NCBI GenBank assembly: GCA_964549785.1
Contig: CAZJXA010000160.1
Coordinates: 1 to 7,795, forward strand
DNA: 7,795 nucleotides
Direction: 5' to 3'
Origin: JBEIUO01 sp964549785
GTDB taxonomy: Bacteria > Planctomycetota > Phycisphaerae > Phycisphaerales > UBA1924
Part shown: piece by piece, positions 1 through 6,584 of the stretch
Layout of the letters: every line of letters begins with the position of its first letter
How positions within the stretch are numbered: the stretch's first letter is position 1
Made by a program: the position numbers and the translations under genes
Notes under the pieces: model-generated
What the model was told of the DNA's origin: nothing
The model's database searches: none
Seen by the model: the letters and a program-made list of their open reading frames with translations, nothing else

Positions 1-2
1 AC

Positions 3-569
3 GATACGCCGCTTCACCCCTTCACGCCGTCACCAACTTTCGCGCTTAGCTCCGTGGCCACTGCCTCGACACTTGTTCTTGCCGGGTGCCAGTATTGGCC
101 CTGGTACAAGGACAAGCCCGCGCCGGTCACCGAAGCCGCGGCCGAAGCCGAGGCGCCCGTCACTGTCCTGCCTGTTGCAGAGGCAGAGCCTGTCGCCCAA
201 CCCGCCGCCGAGGAGGCCGCACCTGTGGAAGACGCCTGCGCCGTGATGGAAAGCCGCGACTGGGAAGCCTGGGTCAACAAGATGCCGGGCGTTGGCATGA
301 CGCCGACGATCCATGTCATCGGCAAGGTCGATGTGCGCACGGGCGGCTATACGTTCGAATGGAAGGAAGGGCCGACGGACCGCTCCGCCATGCCGGCGCT
401 GCGGCTGAAACTCGTGCCGGTGCCGCCGGAAGGGATGGCCACGATGGCGATCACCACCGAGGACGTGAAATACGAGGCGCCGACCAACGGCCTCAACTAT
501 AGCCGCGTGATCATCGGGTGTGGCGACGCGACGCTGGCCGAAATTCCGGAAATCATGGACGTCCAGTGA
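3..569 (+). CDS. Small lipoprotein, unrecognised, 5' end probably outside window
   Basis: The reading frame is open from the left edge to the TGA at 567-569. The first in-window start is GTG at 54, with no Shine-Dalgarno sequence before it; starting there leaves only 11 residues before the lipobox Cys and no basic n-region. The upstream in-frame codons continue a better hydrophobic segment (FALSSVATASTLVLAGC), so I place the true start left of the window and treat the gene as partial. Numbering from the GTG: lipobox LAGC with Cys12, an Ala/Glu/Pro/Val-rich linker at about 20-60, then a compact domain of about 110 residues at 62-171 bounded by Cys62 and Cys156, which could form a disulfide in the periplasm. 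Gln follows the lipidated Cys, so outer-membrane sorting is expected. I recognise no family for the C-terminal domain. The next gene follows 49 bp later on the same strand and is also a lipoprotein, so the two may be co-transcribed. Confidence 0.82.
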   Translation, partial: DTPLHPFTPSPTFALSSVATASTLVLAGCQYWPWYKDKPAPVTEAAAEAEAPVTVLPVAEAEPVAQPAAEEAAPVEDACAVMESRDWEAWVNKMPGVGMTPTIHVIGKVDVRTGGYTFEWKEGPTDRSAMPALRLKLVPVPPEGMATMAITTEDVKYEAPTNGLNYSRVIIGCGDATLAEIPEIMDVQ

Positions 570-605
570 GGCGCCTGATGGCAAGCCTGGCGGGCGCGGG
601 CAAGC

Positions 606-611
606 GAGGAG
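606..611 (+). promoter_or_regulatory. Shine-Dalgarno site that decides the start of the META lipoprotein
   Basis: GAGGAG lies 7 bases before ATG 619. It is only one base from the alternative ATG at 613, which is too close, and 16 bases from ATG 628, which is too far. This favours 619. A GTG at 520 in the same frame would overlap the preceding gene and put about 50 non-signal-like residues before the hydrophobic segment. Confidence 0.6.
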
Positions 612-618
612 TATGAGA

Positions 619-1809
619 ATGACCCAGATGAGCTTTCGCAGGCGGCTCGTTTTCCCGCTAGCCGCGGGCCTCGCCCTCACCGGGATTTCCGGCTGTTGCC
701 TGATCCCCGGATACGGGGCGCAAGCGGCCGGCGCCGCAAGCCTGACGGAGGCGCAATTGCCAGTCGTGACCGGGACCGCAACCTACCGTGAACGGATGAT
801 GGCGCCTGCGGGCTCTGTGCTGACGGCCGTGCTGCAGGATACCTCGCGCGCCGATGCGGCGGCCGTGGACCTCGCCAGCTGGTCTGTACCGCTGGACGGG
901 GTGAGCGTGCCGCAGCGCTTCACGCTGGCACCGGAGACCGCGCTGGACGCGCGGATGACCTATACCGTGCGGGCCACGATCAAGGGGCCTGACGGCGACC
1001 TGCTCTGGACGACAGACACCGCCCACCGCGTGCCGCCCGGCCAGACGGGGCCGATCGACATGGGCGAGCTGGTGATGGTGAAGGTGGCGCCTCAAGTTCC
1101 GCCTGCGGAGGATGTTCCCGTACTGGCCGGAACCGCATGGAGCGTCGATGCTATGGGGCAAACCGGGCTGGTCTCCGGCTCCGAGCCGACGATTGCCTTC
1201 AGCAAGGATGGCCGGATCAGCGGCACAACCGGATGCAACCAATTCTTCGGCGGCTATACGCAAGACGGCGCGGCGCTGACTTTCACCGGCGTCGGCATGA
1301 CCAAGATGGCCTGCATGGCCGACGGCCTGATGCAGCAGGAGGCGACGTTTGTCTCTATCCTGAACGGCGAGGCCAAGGCGAGCCTGGACGCGGGCAGCAA
1401 GTTGACGATCATGGGCGCGGCCGGCGTCGGCTTTGTCGCCCTGCCGGTGCTGGCGAACGCGGCACCGGGCGACCCTGCCCTGCTGCGCGGCGCCGAATGG
1501 CTCGTGGAAGACCTGAACCGGATGGGCGTGATCGACAATTCGCGCCTGACGCTGAAATTCGGCGAGGACGGGCGCGTGAGCGGCTCGACCAATTGCAACA
1601 GTTTCGGCGGCACTTATTCCGTGGACGGAAGCAAGATGACCCTGTCACCGCTGGCGATGACGCGGAAGGCGTGCGCCGCCGAAGCGCTGGCGAACCAGGA
1701 GGCGCGCTACACCGGCGCGCTCTCGGGCGAGCTTGGCTGGCGGTTTGCCGAGGATGGCGCCCTGGTGCTTACCGGGGACGAGGATACGCGGATCCTGCTG
1801 CGGCGGTAG
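619..1809 (+). CDS. YbaY-like plus tandem META (HslJ-like) domain lipoprotein
   Basis: A 396-residue lipoprotein. The signal peptide has a basic n-region (FRRR, residues 6-9), a hydrophobic core and lipobox ISGC with Cys26. Residues about 50-157 resemble the YbaY-family lipoprotein domain: a beta-rich unit with a conserved-looking middle (VPQRFTLAPE, then YTVRATI) and an ending of the type TAHRVPPG. Two META domains follow at about 168-275 and 288-394. Each has the hallmark Trp near its start (GTAW, GAEW), a Gly-rich Cys motif (TTGCNQFFGGY, STNCNSFGGTY) and a second Cys exactly 26 residues later (Cys206/Cys232 and Cys326/Cys352), so each probably carries its own disulfide. META proteins such as HslJ are envelope proteins linked to heat or novobiocin tolerance and to protease inhibition in some bacteria; the exact role here is unknown. 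Cys at +2 after the lipidated Cys does not signal inner-membrane retention. The gene ends tail to tail with the leftward operon. Confidence 0.94.
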   Translation: MTQMSFRRRLVFPLAAGLALTGISGCCLIPGYGAQAAGAASLTEAQLPVVTGTATYRERMMAPAGSVLTAVLQDTSRADAAAVDLASWSVPLDGVSVPQRFTLAPETALDARMTYTVRATIKGPDGDLLWTTDTAHRVPPGQTGPIDMGELVMVKVAPQVPPAEDVPVLAGTAWSVDAMGQTGLVSGSEPTIAFSKDGRISGTTGCNQFFGGYTQDGAALTFTGVGMTKMACMADGLMQQEATFVSILNGEAKASLDAGSKLTIMGAAGVGFVALPVLANAAPGDPALLRGAEWLVEDLNRMGVIDNSRLTLKFGEDGRVSGSTNCNSFGGTYSVDGSKMTLSPLAMTRKACAAEALANQEARYTGALSGELGWRFAEDGALVLTGDEDTRILLRR

Positions 1810-1810
1810 G

Positions 1811-1847
1811 CCCTGCTGTCTCACCCCTCCGTTTACGGAGTGCAGGG
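1811..1847. terminator. Possible bidirectional terminator hairpin between convergent genes
   Basis: An inner perfect stem CTCCG (1827-1831) and CGGAG (1836-1840) closes a 4-base loop TTTA. An outer perfect stem CCCTGC (1811-1816) pairs with GCAGGG (1842-1847), leaving a 10-base bulge on the left and one base on the right. It sits exactly where the two transcription units converge. The stop codon of the leftward gene (TAA on the minus strand, 1833-1835) lies in the loop. Neither strand shows a U-run after the stem, so classical intrinsic termination is not proven. Confidence 0.35.
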
Positions 1848-3197
1848 CGGGGTCAGGCTGTTCCAGAATAGCGTGACGGTGCGGCGGTCCAGCGGCGCGT
1901 AGGTAACCTGCAGGTCTGACAGTTCTGTGCGGGCGGGTTCGCGCCCGGAGGCGGCGCTGACCTGCTGGTAAGGAACACCCCAGTCCGCCCATTGTTGCGG
2001 CGGCGGGACCCAGATCGTGTAGGATGACTGGTAGGCGTAGATTTCCTCGCCTGTCCGGTCGATGCCGACCGAGTCCATGCAGGCGGTGTCCAGCATGGCC
2101 TGGGCGTCAGTAAGGAAGCGGCGGGGATTGCGCACGCCCATGCCGCTGACCAGTTCCAGTTCTGTCTGGGCACGCTCGCCGATGGCCTGGTTCTCTGGGA
2201 GAGACAGGCTCTTGCGGTCGCGCACCGCTATCATCTGCTCGATCGAGGAGGCGGTATTGTGCAGGCCGAGCGTCCCCTCTGGCAGGACGTAGCGTTTCGG
2301 CATGGCCGGGAAGACGAAGTGCGCGCATCCGGAAAAGCACGGGCCGGCAACGACAATCTCGTCGAGCCCCTGCTCCATCAGGAGCCGGGCGAGTTCGATG
2401 GGCCAGACCTTCTTTCCGCCGGCGCTGGCGATAATGACGCGTTTGGGCGCCCGCTCGCTGGCGAGGATGGCGGCGCGGGCGGCGCTGACGGTGGCCTCGT
2501 CGATCACGCCGCAGAAGAAGAGCGTGTCGGGGCTGAGGGATTTCACGGCGGGGCCGGATTCGGACCACCAGCATTCTTCCGTAGGCGGAATGGCGAGGGA
2601 GAAAATGGCTGAAAGCCAGCTGGCTTTTGCGTCGATCTCGGGCTGCGGCGCAGGCGTCTCGGGCGCCGGGTCCGGCTTCGGCGGCTCAGGTTTCATTGAG
2701 GGGACCGGCGCGATGGGCGCCGGGGCGTCTGGTTCGGCCGCGGCGGCGGCCTCCACAATGACGGGCTCGGGCGCAGCCTCCTTGTATGCGATGGGGGCAC
2801 CGCCGGACTTGGTTTCCGGTTCGATACTCGCCGTCGGCTCGCCGGCGGCGATATCTGCCGGCGACGGAGCGCGCTTGCGCAGGACCAGCCGTTTGACGAC
2901 CAGCGTGTCTGAAGGTGGGGCAGCGTCCTTTCCGGCGGCTGCGGGGTCTGGCGCATCGGACTCGATCTGGACGCCGAGCGGCTCTCCGGCGGAAGAGCCA
3001 ACATAGATGATCGGCGCCGGCGGAGGGTCGCCAGCGGCAATGCGCGTCAGCGTGCCGTCAGGATTGGCGTAGACGTCTTCAGACGGCGTACTGCAGGCTG
3101 ACAGGACCGCACCGAGGAGCAGAACAGCAGACAGGAACACGCCCCCGCGAAACAGGCGTTTCACGGGAGCGTGCGCAGAATGGTGGGCTGTGCTCAT
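1833..3197 (-). CDS. Lipoprotein with Pro/Ala linker and ClpP/crotonase-fold hydrolase-like domain
   Basis: A 454-residue product starting at ATG 3197; a GTG directly before it (3200) is an equally possible start. No Shine-Dalgarno sequence is visible, but the preceding gene stops only 14 bp upstream, so translational coupling is likely. The signal peptide has basic residues near KRLFR and lipobox LSAC with Cys35; Ser at +2 favours outer-membrane sorting. Residues about 40-190 are low-complexity Pro/Ala/Glu sequence, long enough to reach away from the membrane. Residues about 205-400 match the periplasmic ClpP-like pattern: IIASAGGKK (about 256-263, oxyanion-loop-like), then GPCFSGCAHFVF with Ser289 as candidate nucleophile flanked by Cys287 and Cys291, then GTLGLHNT with His313. 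This arrangement resembles the 'predicted periplasmic protein' relatives of ClpP (COG3904-like), few of which are characterised. A protease, peptidase or degenerate binding role is possible. It is the last gene of the five-gene leftward block. Confidence 0.92.
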   Translation of the reverse strand: MSTAHHSAHAPVKRLFRGGVFLSAVLLLGAVLSACSTPSEDVYANPDGTLTRIAAGDPPPAPIIYVGSSAGEPLGVQIESDAPDPAAAGKDAAPPSDTLVVKRLVLRKRAPSPADIAAGEPTASIEPETKSGGAPIAYKEAAPEPVIVEAAAAAEPDAPAPIAPVPSMKPEPPKPDPAPETPAPQPEIDAKASWLSAIFSLAIPPTEECWWSESGPAVKSLSPDTLFFCGVIDEATVSAARAAILASERAPKRVIIASAGGKKVWPIELARLLMEQGLDEIVVAGPCFSGCAHFVFPAMPKRYVLPEGTLGLHNTASSIEQMIAVRDRKSLSLPENQAIGERAQTELELVSGMGVRNPRRFLTDAQAMLDTACMDSVGIDRTGEEIYAYQSSYTIWVPPPQQWADWGVPYQQVSAASGREPARTELSDLQVTYAPLDRRTVTLFWNSLTPPCTP

Positions 3198-3211
3198 CAC
3201 AGCAGGACGGT

Positions 3212-3772
3212 CTAGCCGACCTGAGTGAAGCCGCCAGCGCCGTCATCGCAATAGGTCGGCTTGAGCAAGGCGGGGTTGCTGCCATCGGTCGACAGGCTGG
3301 TCGCCATCGAATAGCACACGGCCTCTTCTTCGGCGCCGTCGGCCGGGGCGGTGCCGCCGGCTGCGCTGGCGCGCGGATCAGCGACCTGAGTGATGTCGGA
3401 TACCTGGATCACCTTGGCGCGGTTGCGCTCGTCGATATATTCGACGCGCTGGGGCTGAAGCGTGCGGAGCGCTTCGAGCTGGGCCTGCTGTACACGGAGC
3501 TTGTCCTGCTGACTGTCGAAAGCCTGCCAGGCGGCGCAGGCGGCACCGGCTACCAGAAGACCAGGCAGAATGCCCCGGTCGGCCCGGCCGCTGCCGGTAT
3601 TGTTGGCCACGACCGCGCCCACCAGCGCGCCGGCGAGCGAGGCGGCAATGCACTGGCCGACGCGTTGCTCCACGGTTTCGAGTTTTGCCGTGCCGGTCGT
3701 GGCGCAGCCGCTGAGCGTCAGCGTTGCGGCCATCACGGCGGCGATACATTTTGTTTTCATCATCGAGCGCAT
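3212..3772 (-). CDS. Small lipoprotein with Gly/Ala-rich hydrophobic segment, unrecognised
   Basis: A 186-residue product. ATG 3772 is chosen because a strong AAGGAGG lies 9 bases before it; ATGs at 3763 and 3760 are in frame but sit too far from that site. Signal peptide with lysines at 6 and 8, lipobox LSGC, Cys23, Ala at +2 (outer-membrane sorting expected). Residues about 40-56 (AASLAGALVGAVVA) and 68-84 (ILPGLLVAGAACAAW) are hydrophobic and rich in small residues, reminiscent of glycine-zipper outer-membrane lipoproteins, though without a textbook repeated GxxxG pattern. A charged segment that may be helical or coiled coil follows at about 86-108, then a C-terminal region with Cys153 and Cys175, a possible disulfide. 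I recognise no named family. It lies between the vWA-like lipoprotein (65 bp upstream) and the ClpP-like lipoprotein (14 bp downstream), which suggests a common envelope role. Confidence 0.9.
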   Translation of the reverse strand: MRSMMKTKCIAAVMAATLTLSGCATTGTAKLETVEQRVGQCIAASLAGALVGAVVANNTGSGRADRGILPGLLVAGAACAAWQAFDSQQDKLRVQQAQLEALRTLQPQRVEYIDERNRAKVIQVSDITQVADPRASAAGGTAPADGAEEEAVCYSMATSLSTDGSNPALLKPTYCDDGAGGFTQVG

Positions 3773-3781
3773 CCTGGCACC

Positions 3782-3788
3782 CCTCCTT
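3782..3788 (-). promoter_or_regulatory. Strong Shine-Dalgarno site for the 186-residue lipoprotein
   Basis: Minus-strand AAGGAGG, part of TAAGGAGGGG, lies 9 bases before ATG 3772. It is the best ribosome-binding site in the window and suggests this lipoprotein is made at a higher level than its operon neighbours. Confidence 0.7.
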
Positions 3789-3813
3789 AGATTGCTTGTG
3801 ATTTATGTATTCC

Positions 3814-3826
3814 CTGTACTCTACAG
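3814..3826. promoter_or_regulatory. Palindrome CTGTA-CTC-TACAG, candidate operator
   Basis: A perfect 5-3-5 inverted repeat in the only AT-rich intergenic gap inside the leftward block (3773-3837). On the minus strand it is followed by a TACATAAAT stretch and then the strong ribosome-binding site. It could be an operator next to an internal promoter, but I see no convincing -35/-10 pair, and a 5-bp arm can occur by chance. It does not match the SOS boxes I know: the E. coli type has wider spacing and the alphaproteobacterial type is GTTC-N7-GTTC. Confidence 0.25.
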
Positions 3827-3837
3827 CGAACGCGGCC

Positions 3838-5160
3838 CTACCAGTTGGCGTTCTTGTCTTCGGTCCCCGACAGGTCGACGCCTTTTACATCCTTGTTGTT
3901 GAGGCTCATGTTCGTGTCCGAAATGGTTCCGGTGAGCTTGTCGCCGGTGATCGTCAGCTCGATGTCGCGAGCACCGCCGAAGGGCAGCTCGCTGGCGAAT
4001 TCAGGATCGCCGCCGGGCTTGTCCGACCAGAGCTGGGCGAAGCCGCCATCATCACCGGTGATCCGGCAAACATCATCCGTACACAGCGCACGGCCGGTGA
4101 TCGGGATGTTGCGGACAACCCGCCCGCCGGCTTGGACGAATGACTGGGTCAGGTCGCCGTTGATGTCCCAGGCGAGGCGGACCTTGATTTCGCGGTCGAC
4201 GAATTGCGAGGGATCTTCCGGCAACGGAAGTTTCACGACGCCGGGGAAACGGCGGATCTCGACCGGCGGCAATTGCGGCTGGACCGGGCGCCCATCGCCC
4301 CAGAAGACCAGCCGTCCGCCTGAGGCGAGGATGCGCGCGTCAAAATATTGCTTGAGGCGCTCGTCCGATCCCGGCGTCAGCGCGACCAGCATGTCCGAGC
4401 CGCTGAAATTATAGGTCGAGGCAAGGCCCGCTTCGAAGCCCGCCTTGCGGGCATCATCGGCCGTCTCGATGCCCGGCAGGGTCACTTTCGACAGGTTGGA
4501 CAGAAGGACATAGCGCGTGACCGAACCGGTGGACCGGTTGGCCTGGGCCACGTCGGCAACACTTTTCAGGAGGCCGAATTCGTCAATCGAGACGGACGGC
4601 GCGGTGCCGTCGCCCTTGGATTCCCGGGCCGCGTTGGCGAGCGAGAGGGTCGAGAGTTTGCGGAACTGGCCCTGCCCTTCCTCGATCTGCTGCTTGGTGC
4701 CGCCGGAGGTGAAATCCTTCAGGCGGTCCGTGGGCAGAGCGGCCAGGTCTGCTTCAGACAGGCCCGGTACGCAGCCGCTGAAAATCAGCCGGGCGGCAGA
4801 ACCGTCGATGGGCGCGATCATCAGCGAGACGCGTTCGCGGGCTTCGAGGACGCCGCCGACCAGGGCGATTTCAGCGCTGGCATAGTCGCGCATGCGCTGC
4901 TGGATCTCGGCGTTCTTAACGGGCATTTCCTGTGGCTCGGCGATGGCGGCGAGCGAGTGCTCGTCCACCACTACGATCGTGTGGCGTTTGCGCTCGGGCA
5001 GGTCCGAGAACTTGCAGAAGGCATCATAGGTCTGCAGACCGCCGCCGCCGCCGATAACTGTTGGCGTGGGACTGTCGCCGCAACCGGCGAGCGCCAGCAG
5101 GCCGAGGGCAGCCGCGCCGAGCCAGAGCGCGCGGGAATGTGAGTGTGCTGTCGTTGTCAT
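3838..5160 (-). CDS. 440-residue lipoprotein with possible vWA-like alpha/beta domain
   Basis: Starts at ATG 5160, with GGAG (5166-5169) five bases upstream. Signal peptide with lipobox LAGC, Cys27, Gly at +2 (outer-membrane sorting expected), then a short Gly run (about 37-41). Residues about 58-290 alternate predicted strands and helices. HTIVVVDEHS (60-69) looks like the first strand of a von Willebrand A fold, with an incomplete metal site (D-x-x-S instead of DxSxS). RVSLMIAPID (110-119) and TRYVLLSNLS (215-224) look like later core strands, the last in the position where vWA domains read as LLSDG. Residues about 300-440 appear to be a separate beta-rich domain, with Cys360 and Cys365 close enough to form a disulfide. 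The vWA reading is an inference from pattern only. The gene sits 53 bp after the four-helix membrane protein gene and is likely in one operon with it, so an envelope binding or adaptor role is plausible. Confidence 0.92.
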   Translation of the reverse strand: MTTTAHSHSRALWLGAAALGLLALAGCGDSPTPTVIGGGGGLQTYDAFCKFSDLPERKRHTIVVVDEHSLAAIAEPQEMPVKNAEIQQRMRDYASAEIALVGGVLEARERVSLMIAPIDGSAARLIFSGCVPGLSEADLAALPTDRLKDFTSGGTKQQIEEGQGQFRKLSTLSLANAARESKGDGTAPSVSIDEFGLLKSVADVAQANRSTGSVTRYVLLSNLSKVTLPGIETADDARKAGFEAGLASTYNFSGSDMLVALTPGSDERLKQYFDARILASGGRLVFWGDGRPVQPQLPPVEIRRFPGVVKLPLPEDPSQFVDREIKVRLAWDINGDLTQSFVQAGGRVVRNIPITGRALCTDDVCRITGDDGGFAQLWSDKPGGDPEFASELPFGGARDIELTITGDKLTGTISDTNMSLNNKDVKGVDLSGTEDKNANW

Positions 5161-5190
5161 GGTGACTCCGGTCTCGGATGGGACGTGAGC

Positions 5191-5221
5191 GCGATGCGGG
5201 GGCGCGAAGCCCCCTAGTCGC
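5191..5221. promoter_or_regulatory. GC-rich stem-loop at the membrane-protein/lipoprotein junction
   Basis: The perfect 6-bp stem GGGGGC (5198-5203) and GCCCCC (5209-5214) encloses a 5-base loop GCGAA (UUCGC in the minus-strand transcript). An outer GCGA/TCGC pairing (5191-5194 with 5218-5221) continues it after a 3x3 internal loop. In the leftward transcript it begins at the stop codon of the four-helix protein gene and sits about 30 bases before the next start. With no U-run it is more likely an mRNA-stabilising or processing hairpin, or a weak attenuator, than a full terminator. Confidence 0.4.
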
Positions 5222-6515
5222 GCAGATAAAGGTAGAGCGGCAGGGTCGCGAGCTGGCCAGCCGAGACACGCTCGCGTTCATCGGCGAGGACGTTGTCGAA
5301 ATTCGGCTTGTAGATCCGGGTCTTGCCGCCGCTCGCCTGGATTTTCTCACCAAGCGCGGCGCGGTAGGCCCGCAGAAGGCCGAGGACGCGCTCGTCGGTC
5401 GCCTTCACGCGGCCGGCTTCGCGCTGGAACACGTCATAGCCGGGCTTGCCGGTCATCTGCTTGCGGCGGGACTCGGCTGAGTCCTTGTCTTCGGAAAAAC
5501 GGGATTCGGCAACGTTCAGCTCGCGAGCGACCTGCGCCTTGTAGAGCTTCTCATACTTGTCATCGAGCTTCTTTTTCTTCTTCGCCTTCTGCTGATATTC
5601 CGGGTTCGGATCATTCATGAAGAAGGTTGCGATCACGCCGAAGATGAAGCAGCCGAGGTTGCCCAGGACGAGTGAGCCGATTGTGGTCGGCACGTTCGGG
5701 GGCTTGAGGCCGAGGATCAGCGCCTCTTCGATCTGCGGCAGGATGTAATAGTAGCGCGCAGCGGCCACGATCCCGAGCGAGATGGTGAGCATGGCGGTGC
5801 CGAGCGAGAGGATCGCCCAGCCCTCACCGGCGCGTTTCGGGTTGTCGGGCTGGGTATAGTAATGCCAGCCGCGCAGGTAGCGGCCATAGGCCCAGGACCC
5901 GATGAGGATGAACAGGCCAACCAGCATGGTCGAGCCGAGAGCCATCATATCCGAGCGGATGATCGGTGTCTGGCGGAAGCTTTCGAAGTTCAGCATGCCT
6001 TCGAAGGGCATGATGACGGCGCTGAGCAGGCCGAATTCGAGCCAGAGGTTTGGCACGCGGGCATCGCGGCCGCCTTCCTCGTCCTTGATGCGCTCGTATT
6101 CCTGCGAGACATGATCGAGATCGGTGACGAGCTTGTTGTTGTCGGTGCGGAATTTGCTGATGGCCTTGATGCGGCGCTGCGCGCGGGCGCGCTTGGCATC
6201 GTCGATCTTCAGGTCGATCCATTCTCCGTGGGCGCCACGGGCGACCTCGATATTGGAACAATGACCGGCAACGGCCTCGACGGCGGACCGGCGGTATTCG
6301 CCGATCGTGTTGCCCAGCCAGGCCATCATGTTGTTGGTCATGTTGGGACCGGGCTCGCCTTGTGTGCCGTCCCCTGACAGGACGATCTCGCCGCTGTTGG
6401 CTTCGGCTTCCACGCCGTTCATCAGGCTTTCATAGGCCGGTGAGCCCTGGGACAGGTCGATTCCTGCATAGGCCTCGACTGCCGGGATGCCGGTCACGTC
6501 TTCAATATCGTTCAT
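5214..6515 (-). CDS. Four-helix inner-membrane protein with charged soluble flanks
   Basis: A 433-residue product from ATG 6515. A GTG two codons earlier (6521) is possible, but the purine run GGGAAAGG is almost touching it, while it stands 10 bases from the ATG. There is no signal peptide. Residues 1-154 are soluble, with a basic helical stretch (about 105-125, KRARAQRRIK) and a charged helix (about 126-150) that may form a coiled coil. Four hydrophobic segments follow at about 155-175, 190-210, 232-254 and 278-299. After helix 4 come a run of five lysines (312-316) and a long charged, probably coiled-coil C-terminal region to about 400. Positive-inside logic puts both termini in the cytosol, which fits an even number of helices. 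I do not recognise the family. The topology loosely recalls energy-coupling channel proteins of the MotA/ExbB kind, but I see none of their defining motifs. Its neighbours are an OmpA-type protein upstream and three lipoproteins downstream. Confidence 0.92.
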   Translation of the reverse strand: MNDIEDVTGIPAVEAYAGIDLSQGSPAYESLMNGVEAEANSGEIVLSGDGTQGEPGPNMTNNMMAWLGNTIGEYRRSAVEAVAGHCSNIEVARGAHGEWIDLKIDDAKRARAQRRIKAISKFRTDNNKLVTDLDHVSQEYERIKDEEGGRDARVPNLWLEFGLLSAVIMPFEGMLNFESFRQTPIIRSDMMALGSTMLVGLFILIGSWAYGRYLRGWHYYTQPDNPKRAGEGWAILSLGTAMLTISLGIVAAARYYYILPQIEEALILGLKPPNVPTTIGSLVLGNLGCFIFGVIATFFMNDPNPEYQQKAKKKKKLDDKYEKLYKAQVARELNVAESRFSEDKDSAESRRKQMTGKPGYDVFQREAGRVKATDERVLGLLRAYRAALGEKIQASGGKTRIYKPNFDNVLADERERVSAGQLATLPLYLYLRD

Positions 6516-6584
6516 TTCCACACTGCCTTTCCCAAGTCGGAAGGCCGTCCGCTCCAGCCGGCCCTCGCTTCTCCATCTGAACTT

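Noticed and set aside
578..616. 12-codon frame with ATG 578 and TGA 614-616, overlapping the ATG at 613
   Set aside because: Could act as a leader peptide for the META lipoprotein, but it has no ribosome site and no distinctive content; chance is more likely.
30..680. Minus-strand open frame (216 codons) over the first lipoprotein gene
   Set aside because: Arg/His-rich translation typical of a shadow frame. The overlapping plus-strand frame has a lipobox, and the frame would run into the next gene's signal peptide.
4348..5142. Plus-strand open frame (264 codons) inside the vWA-like lipoprotein gene
   Set aside because: Its composition is that of a mirror frame (Arg/Gly/Ala rich) with no recognisable motif, while the minus-strand frame has a full lipoprotein signal and ribosome site.
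5469..5484. Perfect inverted repeat GGACTC-GGCT-GAGTCC containing two GANTC sites
   Set aside because: Lies inside the coding region of the four-helix protein and is explained by ordinary Asp-Ser-Ala-Glu-Ser codons; no sign of regulatory use.
6543..6563. GGCCG / CGGCC inverted repeat between the OmpA-type and four-helix genes
   Set aside because: Only 5 bp with an 11-base loop in GC-rich DNA and no U-run; too weak to call a terminator.
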